From contig WNDS01000002.1 in assembly GCA_009912235.1 (NCBI GenBank), forward strand, positions 496,001 to 560,000: a DNA stretch of 64,000 bases, given 5' to 3'. Position numbers and translations under genes: made by a program. This document shows, in pieces, positions 24,671-34,318 of the stretch. The notes beneath the pieces are model-generated. The model had not been told where the DNA came from. It saw only the letters and a program-made list of their open reading frames with translations, and ran no database searches. Origin of the DNA: Stenotrophomonas maltophilia. Lineage in GTDB: Bacteria > Pseudomonadota > Gammaproteobacteria > Xanthomonadales > Xanthomonadaceae. Numbering within the stretch: position 1 is the first letter of the stretch; each line of letters starts with the position of its first letter.

Positions 24671-27521
24671 TCAGAAACCGGCGTTGTAGCGCAGCGCCAC
24701 CTGGTGCAGGTCCTGGCCACCGCCAATGCGCTGGTCCACGCCGAACGACAGCCGCGCCGCCGGCCCCGCCCAGGCATCCAGAGCCAGGCCGAACAGGCCG
24801 CTGCCGTTGGCGCGGTAGGCACCGATCAACGGCACCCAGGCATCGACGCCCACGAAACTGGCCTGCAGCCCCTGCCCGCTCTGGGCCAGCGTCTGCTTCC
24901 ATTCGGCGTAGCCGCGCAGGGTCCAGCGGCGCCACTGGCGCTCACTGCGCACGCCGGTCAGGGCCTGGCTGCGGCTGGCGACACTGCTGCCGGCGCGCAG
25001 GCCGAAACCTGCCCCGCCCTGCTCACTTAACCCATCGCTGTCCAGGCGCATGTAGCTGGCACCGACGTACGGCGTCAGCGACGCGCGTGCGCCGCCCAGC
25101 CGCAGCCCGGTTTCCAGGCTGGCGGTGCTGAAGGTGCCGCCGTAGCGCGAGGAGGCGCCCAGCGCACTGGCGCCCAGCAGCAGCTGCCGGTCGAGCTGGC
25201 GCTGGAACTGGCCCGAGCCTACCTGCGCCAGCGCATAGCCGCGGCCGAAGCCCCAGCCGGCATACAGCTGCGCCTGCGCCTGGCGGTCACGGCCCTGGTC
25301 ACCACCGAAGCCGTGGCTGCCCTGGTTGCGGGTTTCACCGAAGGCCACGCCGAACACGCCATTGCGCCCCATCGGCATGTCCTGGCCGACCATCCAGCCG
25401 CGCGTCTCCGCCGCATTGCCGGCGAAACTGCCCTGCCCGGCCTCACCCAGCGCGGCCCGCCAGCTGCCACCCAACAGCGGCCGCCCCTGCACCTGGCCGA
25501 AGCGGGTGGCCAGCGCGCGCCGCGACATGTCGATGCTGTCGAAGGTCAGCCCGTTGGCCAGTGCATGCGAGCGCCCCGACAGACTGTCCAGTGTCGCTGC
25601 CAGCCCGGCGTTGCCGCCGCCCACCTGCTGCACGCTGGCGGCGGCACCGAACGCCGAGCCGCGCAGCGTGGCGTCGGTATCGAGCACAGCAAACGCCTGC
25701 TGCACGCGCTGGGCAGCGGCGAAACCGGCCGCATCCACCTGCGCCGACGCCGCCGCGGCCGTCACGCTGACCTGGTCCAGCACCAGCCACGCGTTGGTGG
25801 CGTCATAACCGAAATGGCTGTTCAGCAGCGACAACCCGCTGTTGCCGGTGGTGCTGGCACCGGTGCCGGCAAACACGCCGCTCACGCCGCCCGCCGTATG
25901 CAGCAGGTCCTGGCGGCTGCCGTTGGCCAGCACGTAGCCGCTGATGACGCCGTTGACCACCACCTCGCCCGCCAGCTGCGCGCTGCCCGAAATCTGCAGT
26001 GCATTCACGCCCAGCGCGATCATCAGCCGCGCACTGGCCTGCTGCACGTAATTGCCTTCGATACTGGGCGAGGTGTTGGCGGTGGTCAGCGCCACGGTGC
26101 CGCCATTGTCGACCGTGCCGACCACGCGCGCCGCGCCGCTGGCGAACTGCAGCGTAGCGCCCGGCAGCGTGCTGGCGCCGGAGCGCAGAGTGGCACCGCG
26201 CAGGCTCAGCGTGCCTTGTTCAACGCGCGTGCCGCCGCTGTAGCTGTTGTCGGCAGACAGCGCCAGCAGGCCACCGCCGAGCTTGACCAGGCCGCCGCTG
26301 CCGCTGATCGGGTTGCTCCACAGCGACCCACTGCTGGCCGTGTCCACCGTGGCGGTGACATCGCCCCAGTCGAAACGGCCGGGGCCGTTGATGGCCCTGG
26401 CCACATTGAGCAGCCCGTAGCCGAAGACCGGGTCCACGCCCGGCGCACCGATGTCGGTGGCGGTGCCCAGCAGCACCTGCCGTACCTGGTCGTTGCTCAT
26501 GTAGGGGTACTTCTGCCAGACCAGGGCGGCCGCGCCGGACACCAGCGGTGCGGCGAAGGAGGTGCCGTAGTTCCAGACCAGGGTGGGATTGCTGTCCGGC
26601 GAGGCCGGATCGGGGAACACCGCCGAACCCGGCGCTGCCAGGCAGTAACGGGCCGCCACGCCGCAGGCATTGGCGTAGGCAGCGCGCTGGTTGGGATTGA
26701 CCGAATCCACGGCGGTCACCGCCAGCCAGCCGCGCTCCAGGTCGGCCGCCGGCCGCGAGCCCGCGCTGCCGGGCTGGCTGGGCAGCGCCGCCAGGCTGGA
26801 GGGATCGGCGCGCCCTTCGTTGCCGGTGGCGAACACCACCAGGCCACCGTTGCTGGTGATGAAGGGGCGGTATTCGGCGGCGATCTGTGCGGTGGCCCCC
26901 AGGTTGGTCCAGTACAGGCCGCCCCAGGAATTGTTCATCACCTTCACGCCGTTGTTGATCAGGTCCTGGTGCACCTGCGCCACGCCGATCGGGCCGTTCA
27001 CCGCATTGCCCTGCCCCGAGCCGTCATCGCTGGGCCGGGTGTCGCCGATGATGCGCGCGGACACCAGTTCGGCGCCCTTGGCCACACCGCCCGGCCAGGC
27101 GCCTACCGCGGCACCGGCCGCCAGGCTGGCCACGGCGGTGCCATGGCCGACCACATCATCGACGTTGAGGTTGTTGCGCGCCGGGTCGATGTAGGCATAG
27201 CTGGCTACCACCCGGCCGGCGACGGCCGGTGCGGTGCGCTTGATGCCCGAATCGACGATGCCGATGCGCACGCCCTGGCCGGTCAGCCCCTGCAGCTGCG
27301 CGGTGGCCGCGTTGATCACCGCAAGGTGCGCATTGATCGACGGTTCCGGGGGGGCGCGTGGGCGGTGGGGTTACCGGCGGCGTGGTGGGCGGTGGGCTCG
27401 GCGGCGGCGGGTCCGGGCGCACGATGCTGCCACCACCACCGCCGCCTCCACCGCCACAGGCGGCCAGCGCCGCACTCAGTGCCAGAACCAATGCCGGACG
27501 TGCCAACGCCTGCGTTTCCAT
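24671..27521 (-). pseudogene. Subtilisin-like (S8) autotransporter protease, frameshifted at a G7 run
   Basis: The secretion signal starts at 27521 (METQALARPALVLALSAALAACGGG, with a lipobox-like LAAC) and is followed by a Gly then a Pro-rich linker in one frame. The protease lies in another frame: IGIVDSG (catalytic Asp), GHGTAVASL (His) and YGTSFAAPLVSGAAAL (Ser), a passenger-associated repeat (NSYSGGTRVEQGTLSL), and a C-terminal ~280-residue beta barrel ending in the terminal Phe of outer membrane proteins. Removing one base from the C7/G7 run at 27348-27354 joins the frames into ~950 residues. Surface proteases of this type are plausible phase-variable genes, but an assembly error fits equally well. 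Confidence 0.85.
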
Positions 27522-27697
27522 CCTTGATACCCCGCTGTACGAGATTCCGGTACGGCGGCGCCGGCCATGCCGGAACCCGGCAGCCAACCCCGACGCTCTA
27601 TACTGCCCCTACCCCCACGCAGTCTGCCGAGAATCCATCCCAGTTCCAATGGGCCGGTTTCCCCCTTCAAATCTTGCTTTCGCATCAAGAGATTGCC

Positions 27698-28873
27698 ATG
27701 TCCAACATCGTCATCGCGGCCGCCAAGCGCACCGCCATCGGCTCGTTCCTCGGCCAGTTCACCGGCGTGCCTACCCCGACCCTGGGCGCTGCGGCCATCC
27801 GTGCCGCGCTGGAGCAGTCCGGCGTGCCGGCCAGCGACGTTTCCGAAGTCATCATGGGCTGCGTGCTGCCGGCCAACCTGGGCCAGGCCCCGGCGCGCCA
27901 GGCGGCCATCGCTGCCGGCCTGCCGCTGTCGGCCGGTGCCACCACGCTGAACAAGGTCTGCGGCTCGGGCATGAAGGCCATCATGCTGAGCCATGACCTG
28001 ATCAAGGCCGGCTCGGCCTCGATCGTGGTCGCCGGCGGCATGGAGTCGATGACCAATGCGCCGCACCTGCTGCCCAACTCGCGCACCGGCAACCGCTTCG
28101 GCAATTTCCAGGCCGTGGACCACATGGCCCACGACGGCCTGGTCAATGCCTATGACGGCAAGGCCATGGGCGAATTCGCCGAATGCGCCGTGGACAAGTA
28201 CCAGTTCAGCCGCGAGGAACAGGACGCCTACGCCATCGAATCGGTCAAGCGCGCCCAGGCCGCGCAGGCCAATGACGCATTCGCCGATGAGATCGTCGCG
28301 GTGAAGGTCGCCACCCGCAAGGGCGAAGTCGAGGTCAGCACCGACGAACAGCCCGGCCGCTCGGACATCGCCAAGATCCCGACCCTGCGCCCGGCGTTCA
28401 AGAAGGACGGCAGCGTGACCGCCGCCAGTTCGTCCAGCATTTCCGACGGCGCCGCCGCCGTGGTGCTGCTGTCCGAGGAAGACGCTGCCGCGCGCGGCCT
28501 CGCCCCGCTGGCCCGCATCGTCGGCCATGCCACCCATTCGCAGGAACCGGAGTGGTTCACCACCGCCCCGATCGGTGCGCTGCACACGCTGCTGGCAAAG
28601 ACCGGCTGGTCGCTGCAGGACGTGGACCTGTTCGAGGTGAACGAGGCCTTCGCCGTGGTGGCCATGGCGCCGATGCGCGAACTGGGCATCCCGCATGACA
28701 AGCTGAACGTCAATGGCGGTGCCTGCGCACTGGGCCACCCCATCGGTGCCTCGGGTGCGCGTCTGGTGGTGACCCTGGTCAACGCCCTGCGCACGCGCGG
28801 AGCCAAGCGCGGCATTGCGACGCTTTGCATCGGTGGTGGCGAAGCAACTGCCATCGCCATCGAATTGATTTAA
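27698..28873 (+). CDS. atoB: Acetyl-CoA C-acetyltransferase (thiolase)
   Basis: 391 residues, the standard length. Condenses two acetyl-CoA or cleaves acetoacetyl-CoA. Active-site Cys in LNKVCGSGMKA, His/Gly block NGGACALGHPIGASGAR, and the second Cys in ATLCIGGGEATAIAIE. The ATG begins MSNIVIAAAKRTAIGSFLG, the usual thiolase start. Could serve beta-oxidation, acetoacetate or polyhydroxyalkanoate metabolism; the biosynthetic class fits best. Single gene followed by a strong promoter for the next. Confidence 0.92.
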   Translation: MSNIVIAAAKRTAIGSFLGQFTGVPTPTLGAAAIRAALEQSGVPASDVSEVIMGCVLPANLGQAPARQAAIAAGLPLSAGATTLNKVCGSGMKAIMLSHDLIKAGSASIVVAGGMESMTNAPHLLPNSRTGNRFGNFQAVDHMAHDGLVNAYDGKAMGEFAECAVDKYQFSREEQDAYAIESVKRAQAAQANDAFADEIVAVKVATRKGEVEVSTDEQPGRSDIAKIPTLRPAFKKDGSVTAASSSSISDGAAAVVLLSEEDAAARGLAPLARIVGHATHSQEPEWFTTAPIGALHTLLAKTGWSLQDVDLFEVNEAFAVVAMAPMRELGIPHDKLNVNGGACALGHPIGASGARLVVTLVNALRTRGAKRGIATLCIGGGEATAIAIELI

Positions 28874-28915
28874 AAAGGATTAACGGCGAATTCGCAAAAA
28901 TGAATGCGGGATCGC

Positions 28916-28943
28916 TTGACAGCCAAACGAGGCTTGTCATCAT
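28916..28943 (+). promoter_or_regulatory. Sigma-70-type promoter for the lipoprotein gene
   Basis: TTGACA at 28916-28921, 16 bases, then CATCAT at 28938-28943. The -35 is perfect and the -10 moderate. The preceding ~40 bases are AT-rich for this genome (AAAAAGGATTAACGG). Confidence 0.5.
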
Positions 28944-28997
28944 GTTGTCGGCGCGCAACTGGCGCGTTGCCCATTTCCAACGACGAGGATTCACACA

Positions 28998-29339
28998 ATG
29001 AGCATCAACAAGCTGCTGGTCGCGATGTCCCTGGCTCTGGCCCTGGCTGCCTGCTCGAAGCAGGAAGCTGCCCAGGACGCTGCTGCTTCGGCCAACGAAG
29101 CCGCCACCGAAGCCCAGGCTGCTGCTGACCAGGCCGCTGCTGCTGGCGCCCAGACCGCCGACGCTGCCCAGGCTGCTGCCGACACCGCCGCCACCGCTGC
29201 TGACACCTCGGCTGACGCCGCTGCCCAGGCTGCTGGCGCCGCTACCGACGCTGCTGCTGACCAGGCCAAGGACGCTGCCAAGGCTGCCGAAGGCACCGCC
29301 GAGAAGGCCAAGGACGCTGCTGAAGAAGCCAAGAAGTAA
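28998..29339 (+). CDS. Ala-rich coiled-coil lipoprotein 1
   Basis: 113 residues. MSINKLLVAMSLALALAAC is a lipoprotein signal with lipobox LAAC. The mature part is a run of short Ala-rich repeats (AADQAAA, TAATAADT, DAAKAAE) with Asp, Glu, Lys and Gln, predicting a long amphipathic helix. It ends EEAKK before a strong terminator. Such low-complexity lipoproteins are abundant in xanthomonads; the role is probably structural or in the periplasm. Paralogue of the next gene. Confidence 0.8.
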   Translation: MSINKLLVAMSLALALAACSKQEAAQDAAASANEAATEAQAAADQAAAAGAQTADAAQAAADTAATAADTSADAAAQAAGAATDAAADQAKDAAKAAEGTAEKAKDAAEEAKK

Positions 29340-29365
29340 TAACTTCTTTCTTCACGCTGTTCTGG

Positions 29366-29394
29366 AAAAGCCGCTGGTTCGCCAACGGCTTTTT
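29366..29394 (+). terminator. Rho-independent terminator after lipoprotein 1
   Basis: AAAAGCCG and CGGCTTTT form an 8-bp stem with a 12-base loop (CTGGTTCGCCAA), T-rich 3' side with TTTTTC. Confidence 0.85.
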
Positions 29395-29500
29395 CTTTGC
29401 CTGCGCACCGGGCTGCGTGGCAGGCATGCGCACCGCGACCACGCCTTCACAGGCGCGTGAATAGGCTGGCCTCCCTCGACCAGCCCCTGCGGAGTGCGCC

Positions 29501-29905
29501 ATGAAGATTCGTACCGTGACTTTCCCGTTGCTGGCGGCGTCGATGCTGCTGGCGTTGGCCGCGTGCAAGGGCCCAGAGGCTGAACAGGCACGCCAGGATG
29601 CCGCCCAGGCCGCCGACAGCGCCGGTGCCGCCGCGCGTGATGCTGTGGACCGTCCGGCAGCAGCCACCCGCGAAGCCGCCGACGATGCCGCCGCTGCCAG
29701 CGACAAGGCCGCCGCCGAAACGCAGCAGGCGCTGGACCGTGCCGCCGATTCCACCGCCTCGGCCGCCAGCGAAGCGAAGACCGCGGCCCGCGACGCCGCA
29801 GCGCATGCCAGCGACGCCACGGCCGATGCCGCGCAGAAGGTGGCCGACAAGGCGCGCAACGTTGCCGATGACGCCAAGGCCAACGCCGAGAAGCACAAGC
29901 CGTAA
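29501..29905 (+). CDS. Ala-rich coiled-coil lipoprotein 2
   Basis: 134 residues. Signal peptide with lipobox LAAC (MLLALAACKGPE), then an Ala/Asp/Lys/Arg-rich helix (AEQARQDAAQAADSAGAAA to DKARNVADDAKANAEKHK). Paralogous to the gene just upstream, but with its own ribosome-binding site and separated from it by a terminator. No known function. Confidence 0.8.
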   Translation: MKIRTVTFPLLAASMLLALAACKGPEAEQARQDAAQAADSAGAAARDAVDRPAAATREAADDAAAASDKAAAETQQALDRAADSTASAASEAKTAARDAAAHASDATADAAQKVADKARNVADDAKANAEKHKP

Positions 29906-29959
29906 GCCGCTGACGGCATGGCGTGGCCATCGCGGTCACGCCATGCGGGCCCGCGCACG

Positions 29960-31600
29960 CTACGCCGGCAACGCCCGGCTGATCATCGCGCTGAAATCCA
30001 CGCGCTCGGGCAAGGTGCCGAACGCCAGCCCATGCTCGCCCAGCAGGCGGTTGCGGATGAACGCATCGGCCATCGGGCTGCGCGCGCGCAGCAGCAGCGC
30101 CGCCTGCAGCAGCAGCGCAGTACGCTCACAGAACACACGCGCCTGCGCCTGCCCGGGCAGGCCGGCGTCGCTCCAGCGCTGCAGCGCATCGGCGTACGCG
30201 CGGTCCTGCGCCGCCACGTCCTGCAGTTCGCTGCGCAGCGCCTGCAGCGCATCCGGCTCACGCGAGAGCGTGCGCAACACATCCAGGCACTGGATGTTGC
30301 CGCTGCCTTCCCAGATCGAATTCAACGGCGCCTGCCGGTACAGCCGCGGCAGCAGTGATTCCTCCACGTAACCAGCGCCGCCCAGGCACTCCTGCGCTTC
30401 ATTGACGAACGCCGCCGCGCGCTTGCACACCCAGTACTTGCCCAGCGCGGTGCCCAGCCGCGCGAAGGCGGCCTCGCGGGCATCGCTGCCAGCACGGTCG
30501 ACCGCACGCGCCACGCGCAGTGCCAGCACGGTGGCCGCTTCCGATTCCAGCGCCAGGTCGGCCAGCACGTTGGCCATCAGCGGGTGTTCAAGCAGCCGCG
30601 TGCCGAAGGTGCGCCGGTGCCGCGCGTGATGCACCGCCTGCGCCAGCGCCATGCGCATTTCCGCCGCACCGCCCAGCAGGCAGTCCAGCCGGGTCATCAT
30701 CACCATCGGGATGATGGTGGCCACGCCTCGCCCTTCCTCGCCCACGCGCCAGGCCTGCGCGCCGCAGAATTCCACTTCGCTGGACGCGTTGGCCCAGTCG
30801 CCCAGCTTGTCCTTCAACCGCAGCAGGCGGAACGCATTGCGGTCGCCGTCGGCCAGCCGCCGCGGCATCAGCAGGCAGGTCAATCCCGCCGGTGCCTGTG
30901 CCAGCACCAGGAAGCCATCGCACATCGGCGCCGAGAAGAACCACTTGTGCCCCACCAGCCGGTAGCGTTCGCCATCGACCGGCTCGGCCCGCGTGGTGTT
31001 GGCACGCACGTCCGAACCGCCCTGCTTTTCGGTCATGCCCATGCCCAGCGTGATGCCGGCCTTGTCGGCCACCGGCACGTCGCGCGCGTCGTACACCGGC
31101 GCGGCCGCCTTGTCGGCCCAGCCACGCAGGTGCGGCTGGCCGCGCAGCACCGCCACGGCGGCGTGGGTCATCGTCAGCGGGCAGCTGGTGCCGGCCTCGG
31201 CCTGGTGGTGCAGGTAGCTCAGCGCCGCGCGCGCCACGTGCGCACCCGGCATCGGCTCGTGCCAGGACAGCCCTGCCACGCCATGCTGCTTGGCGGTGTC
31301 CATCAGCGCGTGGTACGCCGGGTGGAACTCCACGCTGTCGATGCGGTGGCCCTGCGCATCGTGCGTGCGCAGGCGGGGGCGGTCGCGGTTGGCATCGAAG
31401 CCGAGGCGGTACAGCGCATCGCCGGCCAGCGCGCCATAGGCGGCCAGGCGTGGCGCGAAGGTTGCTGCACCTTCGCGCTGCACCGCGTCGGCCAACGCCA
31501 CATCGTCGGCCCAGAGATCGCGCCCGGCAAACGGCGGTGGCTGGTTGAACACCACGTGCGTTTCGAAGGGGGCGCTGCTGTCGCTGCGTGTTGCGTTCAT
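29960..31600 (-). CDS. aidB: AidB-like acyl-CoA dehydrogenase family protein
   Basis: 546 residues, close to E. coli AidB (541). The AidB-type features are the N-terminal ETHVVFNQPPPFAGRDLWADD, the TLGMGMTEKQGGSDVRANTT block and the late LRTLSREPDALQAL. AidB is a flavoprotein of the alkylation (Ada) response that binds DNA and may protect promoters. The gene is divergent from a DNA repair operon 115 bases away, which fits a DNA damage role. Starts at ATG 31600. Confidence 0.88.
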   Translation of the reverse strand: MNATRSDSSAPFETHVVFNQPPPFAGRDLWADDVALADAVQREGAATFAPRLAAYGALAGDALYRLGFDANRDRPRLRTHDAQGHRIDSVEFHPAYHALMDTAKQHGVAGLSWHEPMPGAHVARAALSYLHHQAEAGTSCPLTMTHAAVAVLRGQPHLRGWADKAAAPVYDARDVPVADKAGITLGMGMTEKQGGSDVRANTTRAEPVDGERYRLVGHKWFFSAPMCDGFLVLAQAPAGLTCLLMPRRLADGDRNAFRLLRLKDKLGDWANASSEVEFCGAQAWRVGEEGRGVATIIPMVMMTRLDCLLGGAAEMRMALAQAVHHARHRRTFGTRLLEHPLMANVLADLALESEAATVLALRVARAVDRAGSDAREAAFARLGTALGKYWVCKRAAAFVNEAQECLGGAGYVEESLLPRLYRQAPLNSIWEGSGNIQCLDVLRTLSREPDALQALRSELQDVAAQDRAYADALQRWSDAGLPGQAQARVFCERTALLLQAALLLRARSPMADAFIRNRLLGEHGLAFGTLPERVDFSAMISRALPA

Positions 31601-31715
31601 CCGTTGCGTCCTGCGATGGCAAGGGGCGTGCGCCCCGATTGTGCCGCATCAGCCTGGACGCTGCCGTTCAGCAGGGTTCTCGCCCCGTGCACGCTGTGCG
31701 CGCAACAGTGGTGGC

Positions 31716-32714
31716 ATGGCATCCAACGACGATCTGGTGGTCCTGCGCCCGGAAGGGCTGTACTGCGCGGCAGGCGATTTTCACATCGATCCGTGGCGGC
31801 CGGTGCCGCGCGCGGTCATCACCCACGGCCACGGTGACCAGGCGCGCACGGGCATGGGCGAGTACCACTGCACCACCGGCAGCGTGCCGATCCTGCGCTG
31901 GCGGCTGGGCGATGTCACGCTGCACGCGCATGCCGAAGGCATGCCGTTCCAGCTCGGCCGGGTGCAGGTCTCGCTGCACCCGGCCGGCCATGTGCTGGGC
32001 TCGGCGCAGGTGCGCATCGATGACGGCCGGCAGGTCTGGGTGGCCTCCGGCGATTACAAGCGCCAGCCCGACCCCACCTGTACGCCGTTCGAGGTGGTGC
32101 CGTGCGATACCTTCATCACCGAAGCCACGTTCGCGCTGCCGATCTACCGCTGGCCGGACACCGCCGCGGTGGCGGCGGAGATCGTGGCCTGGCGCCGCGA
32201 ATGCGCGCAGCGCGGCGAAGCGGCCGTGCTGCTGTGCTACGCGCTGGGCAAGGCGCAGCGCGTACTGGCCGAGCTGCGCGCGCTGGACGACCAGCCCGCC
32301 TGGCTGCACGGCGCCATCGCCAACGGCGTTGCGGTGTACCGCGAAGCCGGCGTGCCGCTGCTGGACACGCTGACGGTGGCCGAACAGGGCCGCCAGCCCG
32401 ATGCGGCCGGCACACTGATCCTGGCCCCGCCCTCGGCCGCCGGCACGCCGTGGCTGCGCCGCTTCGGCCGCCGCCAGCTGGCCTTCGCCTCCGGCTGGAT
32501 GCAGCTGCGCGGCAACCGCCGCCGGCGCAACGTCGACCGCGGCTTCGTGGTCTCCGACCATGCCGACTGGCCGGCGCTGCTGCAGACCATCGCGCAGACC
32601 GGCGCGCGCCGCGTCATCGCCACCCACGGCAACACCGATGCGCTGATTCCCTTCCTGCGCGAACGCGGCGTGGCCGCCGAAGCCTTCCGCACCGACTTCG
32701 GGAGCGAGGAATGA
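31716..32714 (+). CDS. Ligase-associated DNA exonuclease (beta-CASP/SNM1-like)
   Basis: 332 residues. Metallo-beta-lactamase fold with ITHGHGDQAR at residue ~38 (the HxHxDH motif, here ending in Gln instead of His), LHPAGHVLGSAQV, SGDYKRQ, and the late VVSDHADW with DH. First gene of a four-gene unit with an ATP-dependent ligase, an Lhr-like helicase and a metallophosphatase, a set known from Pseudomonas and Mycobacterium relatives. ATG 31716 was chosen for MASNDDLVVLRPEGLY. The stop overlaps the ligase start (ATGA). Confidence 0.88.
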   Translation: MASNDDLVVLRPEGLYCAAGDFHIDPWRPVPRAVITHGHGDQARTGMGEYHCTTGSVPILRWRLGDVTLHAHAEGMPFQLGRVQVSLHPAGHVLGSAQVRIDDGRQVWVASGDYKRQPDPTCTPFEVVPCDTFITEATFALPIYRWPDTAAVAAEIVAWRRECAQRGEAAVLLCYALGKAQRVLAELRALDDQPAWLHGAIANGVAVYREAGVPLLDTLTVAEQGRQPDAAGTLILAPPSAAGTPWLRRFGRRQLAFASGWMQLRGNRRRRNVDRGFVVSDHADWPALLQTIAQTGARRVIATHGNTDALIPFLRERGVAAEAFRTDFGSEE

Positions 32715-34318
32715 AGGCGTTCGCTGCGCTGTACCAGCGCCTGGACCGCAGCACCGCAACGCTGGACAAGCGCGCGGCGCTGGTGGACTACTTCGGCCGC
32801 GCCCGCGCCCACGATGCCGCCTGGGCGCTGTACCTGCTCAGCGGCGGGAAAGTGGGCGGCGCGCGGCGCAGGATCGCCGCCAGCGGTGAACTGCGCGCGT
32901 GGATCAGCGAGGCCTCCGGCCTGCCCCAGTGGCTGGTCGAGGACAGCTACGCGCAGGTGGGTGACCTGGCCGAAACCCTGACCCTGCTGCTGGACGATCC
33001 GGTCACCCCGGCTGCTGATCGCCCACTGGCCGACTGGATCGAACAGCACCTGCTGGCCGTGGCCAACCAGCCCGAAGCGGTGCGCCGCGCCGCCGTGGTC
33101 GAGGGCTGGCAGCAGCTGGCGGCGCCGGAACGGCTGGTGTTCAACAAGCTGCTGACCGGCGCGCTGCGCGTGGGCGTGTCGCAGCGCGTGGTGCAGCAGG
33201 CGCAGGCCGAGCTGTCGGGGCTGGATATCGCGCGCATCGCCCAGCGCATGCTCGGCGACTGGGTGCCCTCGCCCACGCTGCTGGCGCAGCTGTTGTCGGC
33301 CCACGAACTGCCCATGGACCGGCAGCAGCCCTACCCGTTCTTCCTGGCCTCGCCACTGGAAGGCGAACCGGCGCAACGGCTGGGCGCGATCGAGGACTGG
33401 CTGCTGGAATGGAAATGGGACGGCATCCGCCTGCAGCTGCTGCGCCGGCGCGGCGAGGTAGCGCTGTGGTCGCGCGGCGAGGAACGACTGGACGGCCGCT
33501 TCCCGGAAATCGAACAGGCCGCCGCCGCACTGCCCGATGGCTGCGTGATCGACGGCGAACTGCTGGCCTGGGACGAGGCTGACGATGTGCCACGCGCCTT
33601 CACCGCGCTGCAGACACGCACCCAGCGCCGCAAGCCGGGAGCAGCCACGCTGCGCAACACGCCGGTGCGGGTGCTGGCCTACGATCTGCTCGAGCGCGAC
33701 GGCCAGGACCTGCGCAACCTGCCGCTGCAGCAGCGCAGGCAGCAGCTGGCCGAGGTCATCGCAGCGCTGGACGACGTGCGCGTGCAGCTCTCGCCTGCGG
33801 TGGACGCCGACGGCTGGGAAGAGGCCGCACGGCTGCGCGAGGCCTCGCGCGAGCGCGGCGTGGAAGGGCTGATGCTCAAGCGCCGCGATTCGGTCTACCA
33901 GGCCGGGCGCCGGCGCGGCGACTGGTGGAAGTGGAAGGTCGAACCGCTGACCATCGACGCGGTGCTGCTGTACGCGCAGGCCGGCCACGGGCGGCGCAGC
34001 ACGCTGTACACCGACTACACCTTCGGGGTCTGGGACGGTGACACCCTGGTGCCGGTGGCCAAGGCCTATTCCGGCCTGGACGACAAGGAAATCCTGGCGC
34101 TGGACCGCTGGATCCGCGCCAACACGCGCGAGCGTTTCGGCCCGGTGCGCAGCGTGCGCGCCGAGCAGGTGTTCGAACTGGGCTTCGAAGCGGTCAACCG
34201 CAGCAGCCGGCACAAATCCGGCATCGCCGTGCGGTTCCCGCGCATCCTGCGCTGGTGCCAGGACAAGCCGGCGCGTGAGGCCGACCACCTGGCCGCCCTG
34301 CAGGCCCTGGCACGATGA
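32711..34318 (+). CDS. ATP-dependent DNA ligase (ligase-associated operon type)
   Basis: 535 residues. The nucleotidyltransferase motif I is EWKWDGIR with the adenylated Lys at residue 235. Other motifs: LWSRGEERL, IDGELLAWDE, EGLMLKR and WWKWKVEP (V), plus an N-terminal DNA-binding domain and OB domain. Distinct from the NAD-dependent replicative LigA; probably seals nicks in repair with its operon partners. Overlaps both neighbours by four bases (ATGA), so translation is coupled. Confidence 0.92.
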   Translation: MKAFAALYQRLDRSTATLDKRAALVDYFGRARAHDAAWALYLLSGGKVGGARRRIAASGELRAWISEASGLPQWLVEDSYAQVGDLAETLTLLLDDPVTPAADRPLADWIEQHLLAVANQPEAVRRAAVVEGWQQLAAPERLVFNKLLTGALRVGVSQRVVQQAQAELSGLDIARIAQRMLGDWVPSPTLLAQLLSAHELPMDRQQPYPFFLASPLEGEPAQRLGAIEDWLLEWKWDGIRLQLLRRRGEVALWSRGEERLDGRFPEIEQAAAALPDGCVIDGELLAWDEADDVPRAFTALQTRTQRRKPGAATLRNTPVRVLAYDLLERDGQDLRNLPLQQRRQQLAEVIAALDDVRVQLSPAVDADGWEEAARLREASRERGVEGLMLKRRDSVYQAGRRRGDWWKWKVEPLTIDAVLLYAQAGHGRRSTLYTDYTFGVWDGDTLVPVAKAYSGLDDKEILALDRWIRANTRERFGPVRSVRAEQVFELGFEAVNRSSRHKSGIAVRFPRILRWCQDKPAREADHLAALQALAR

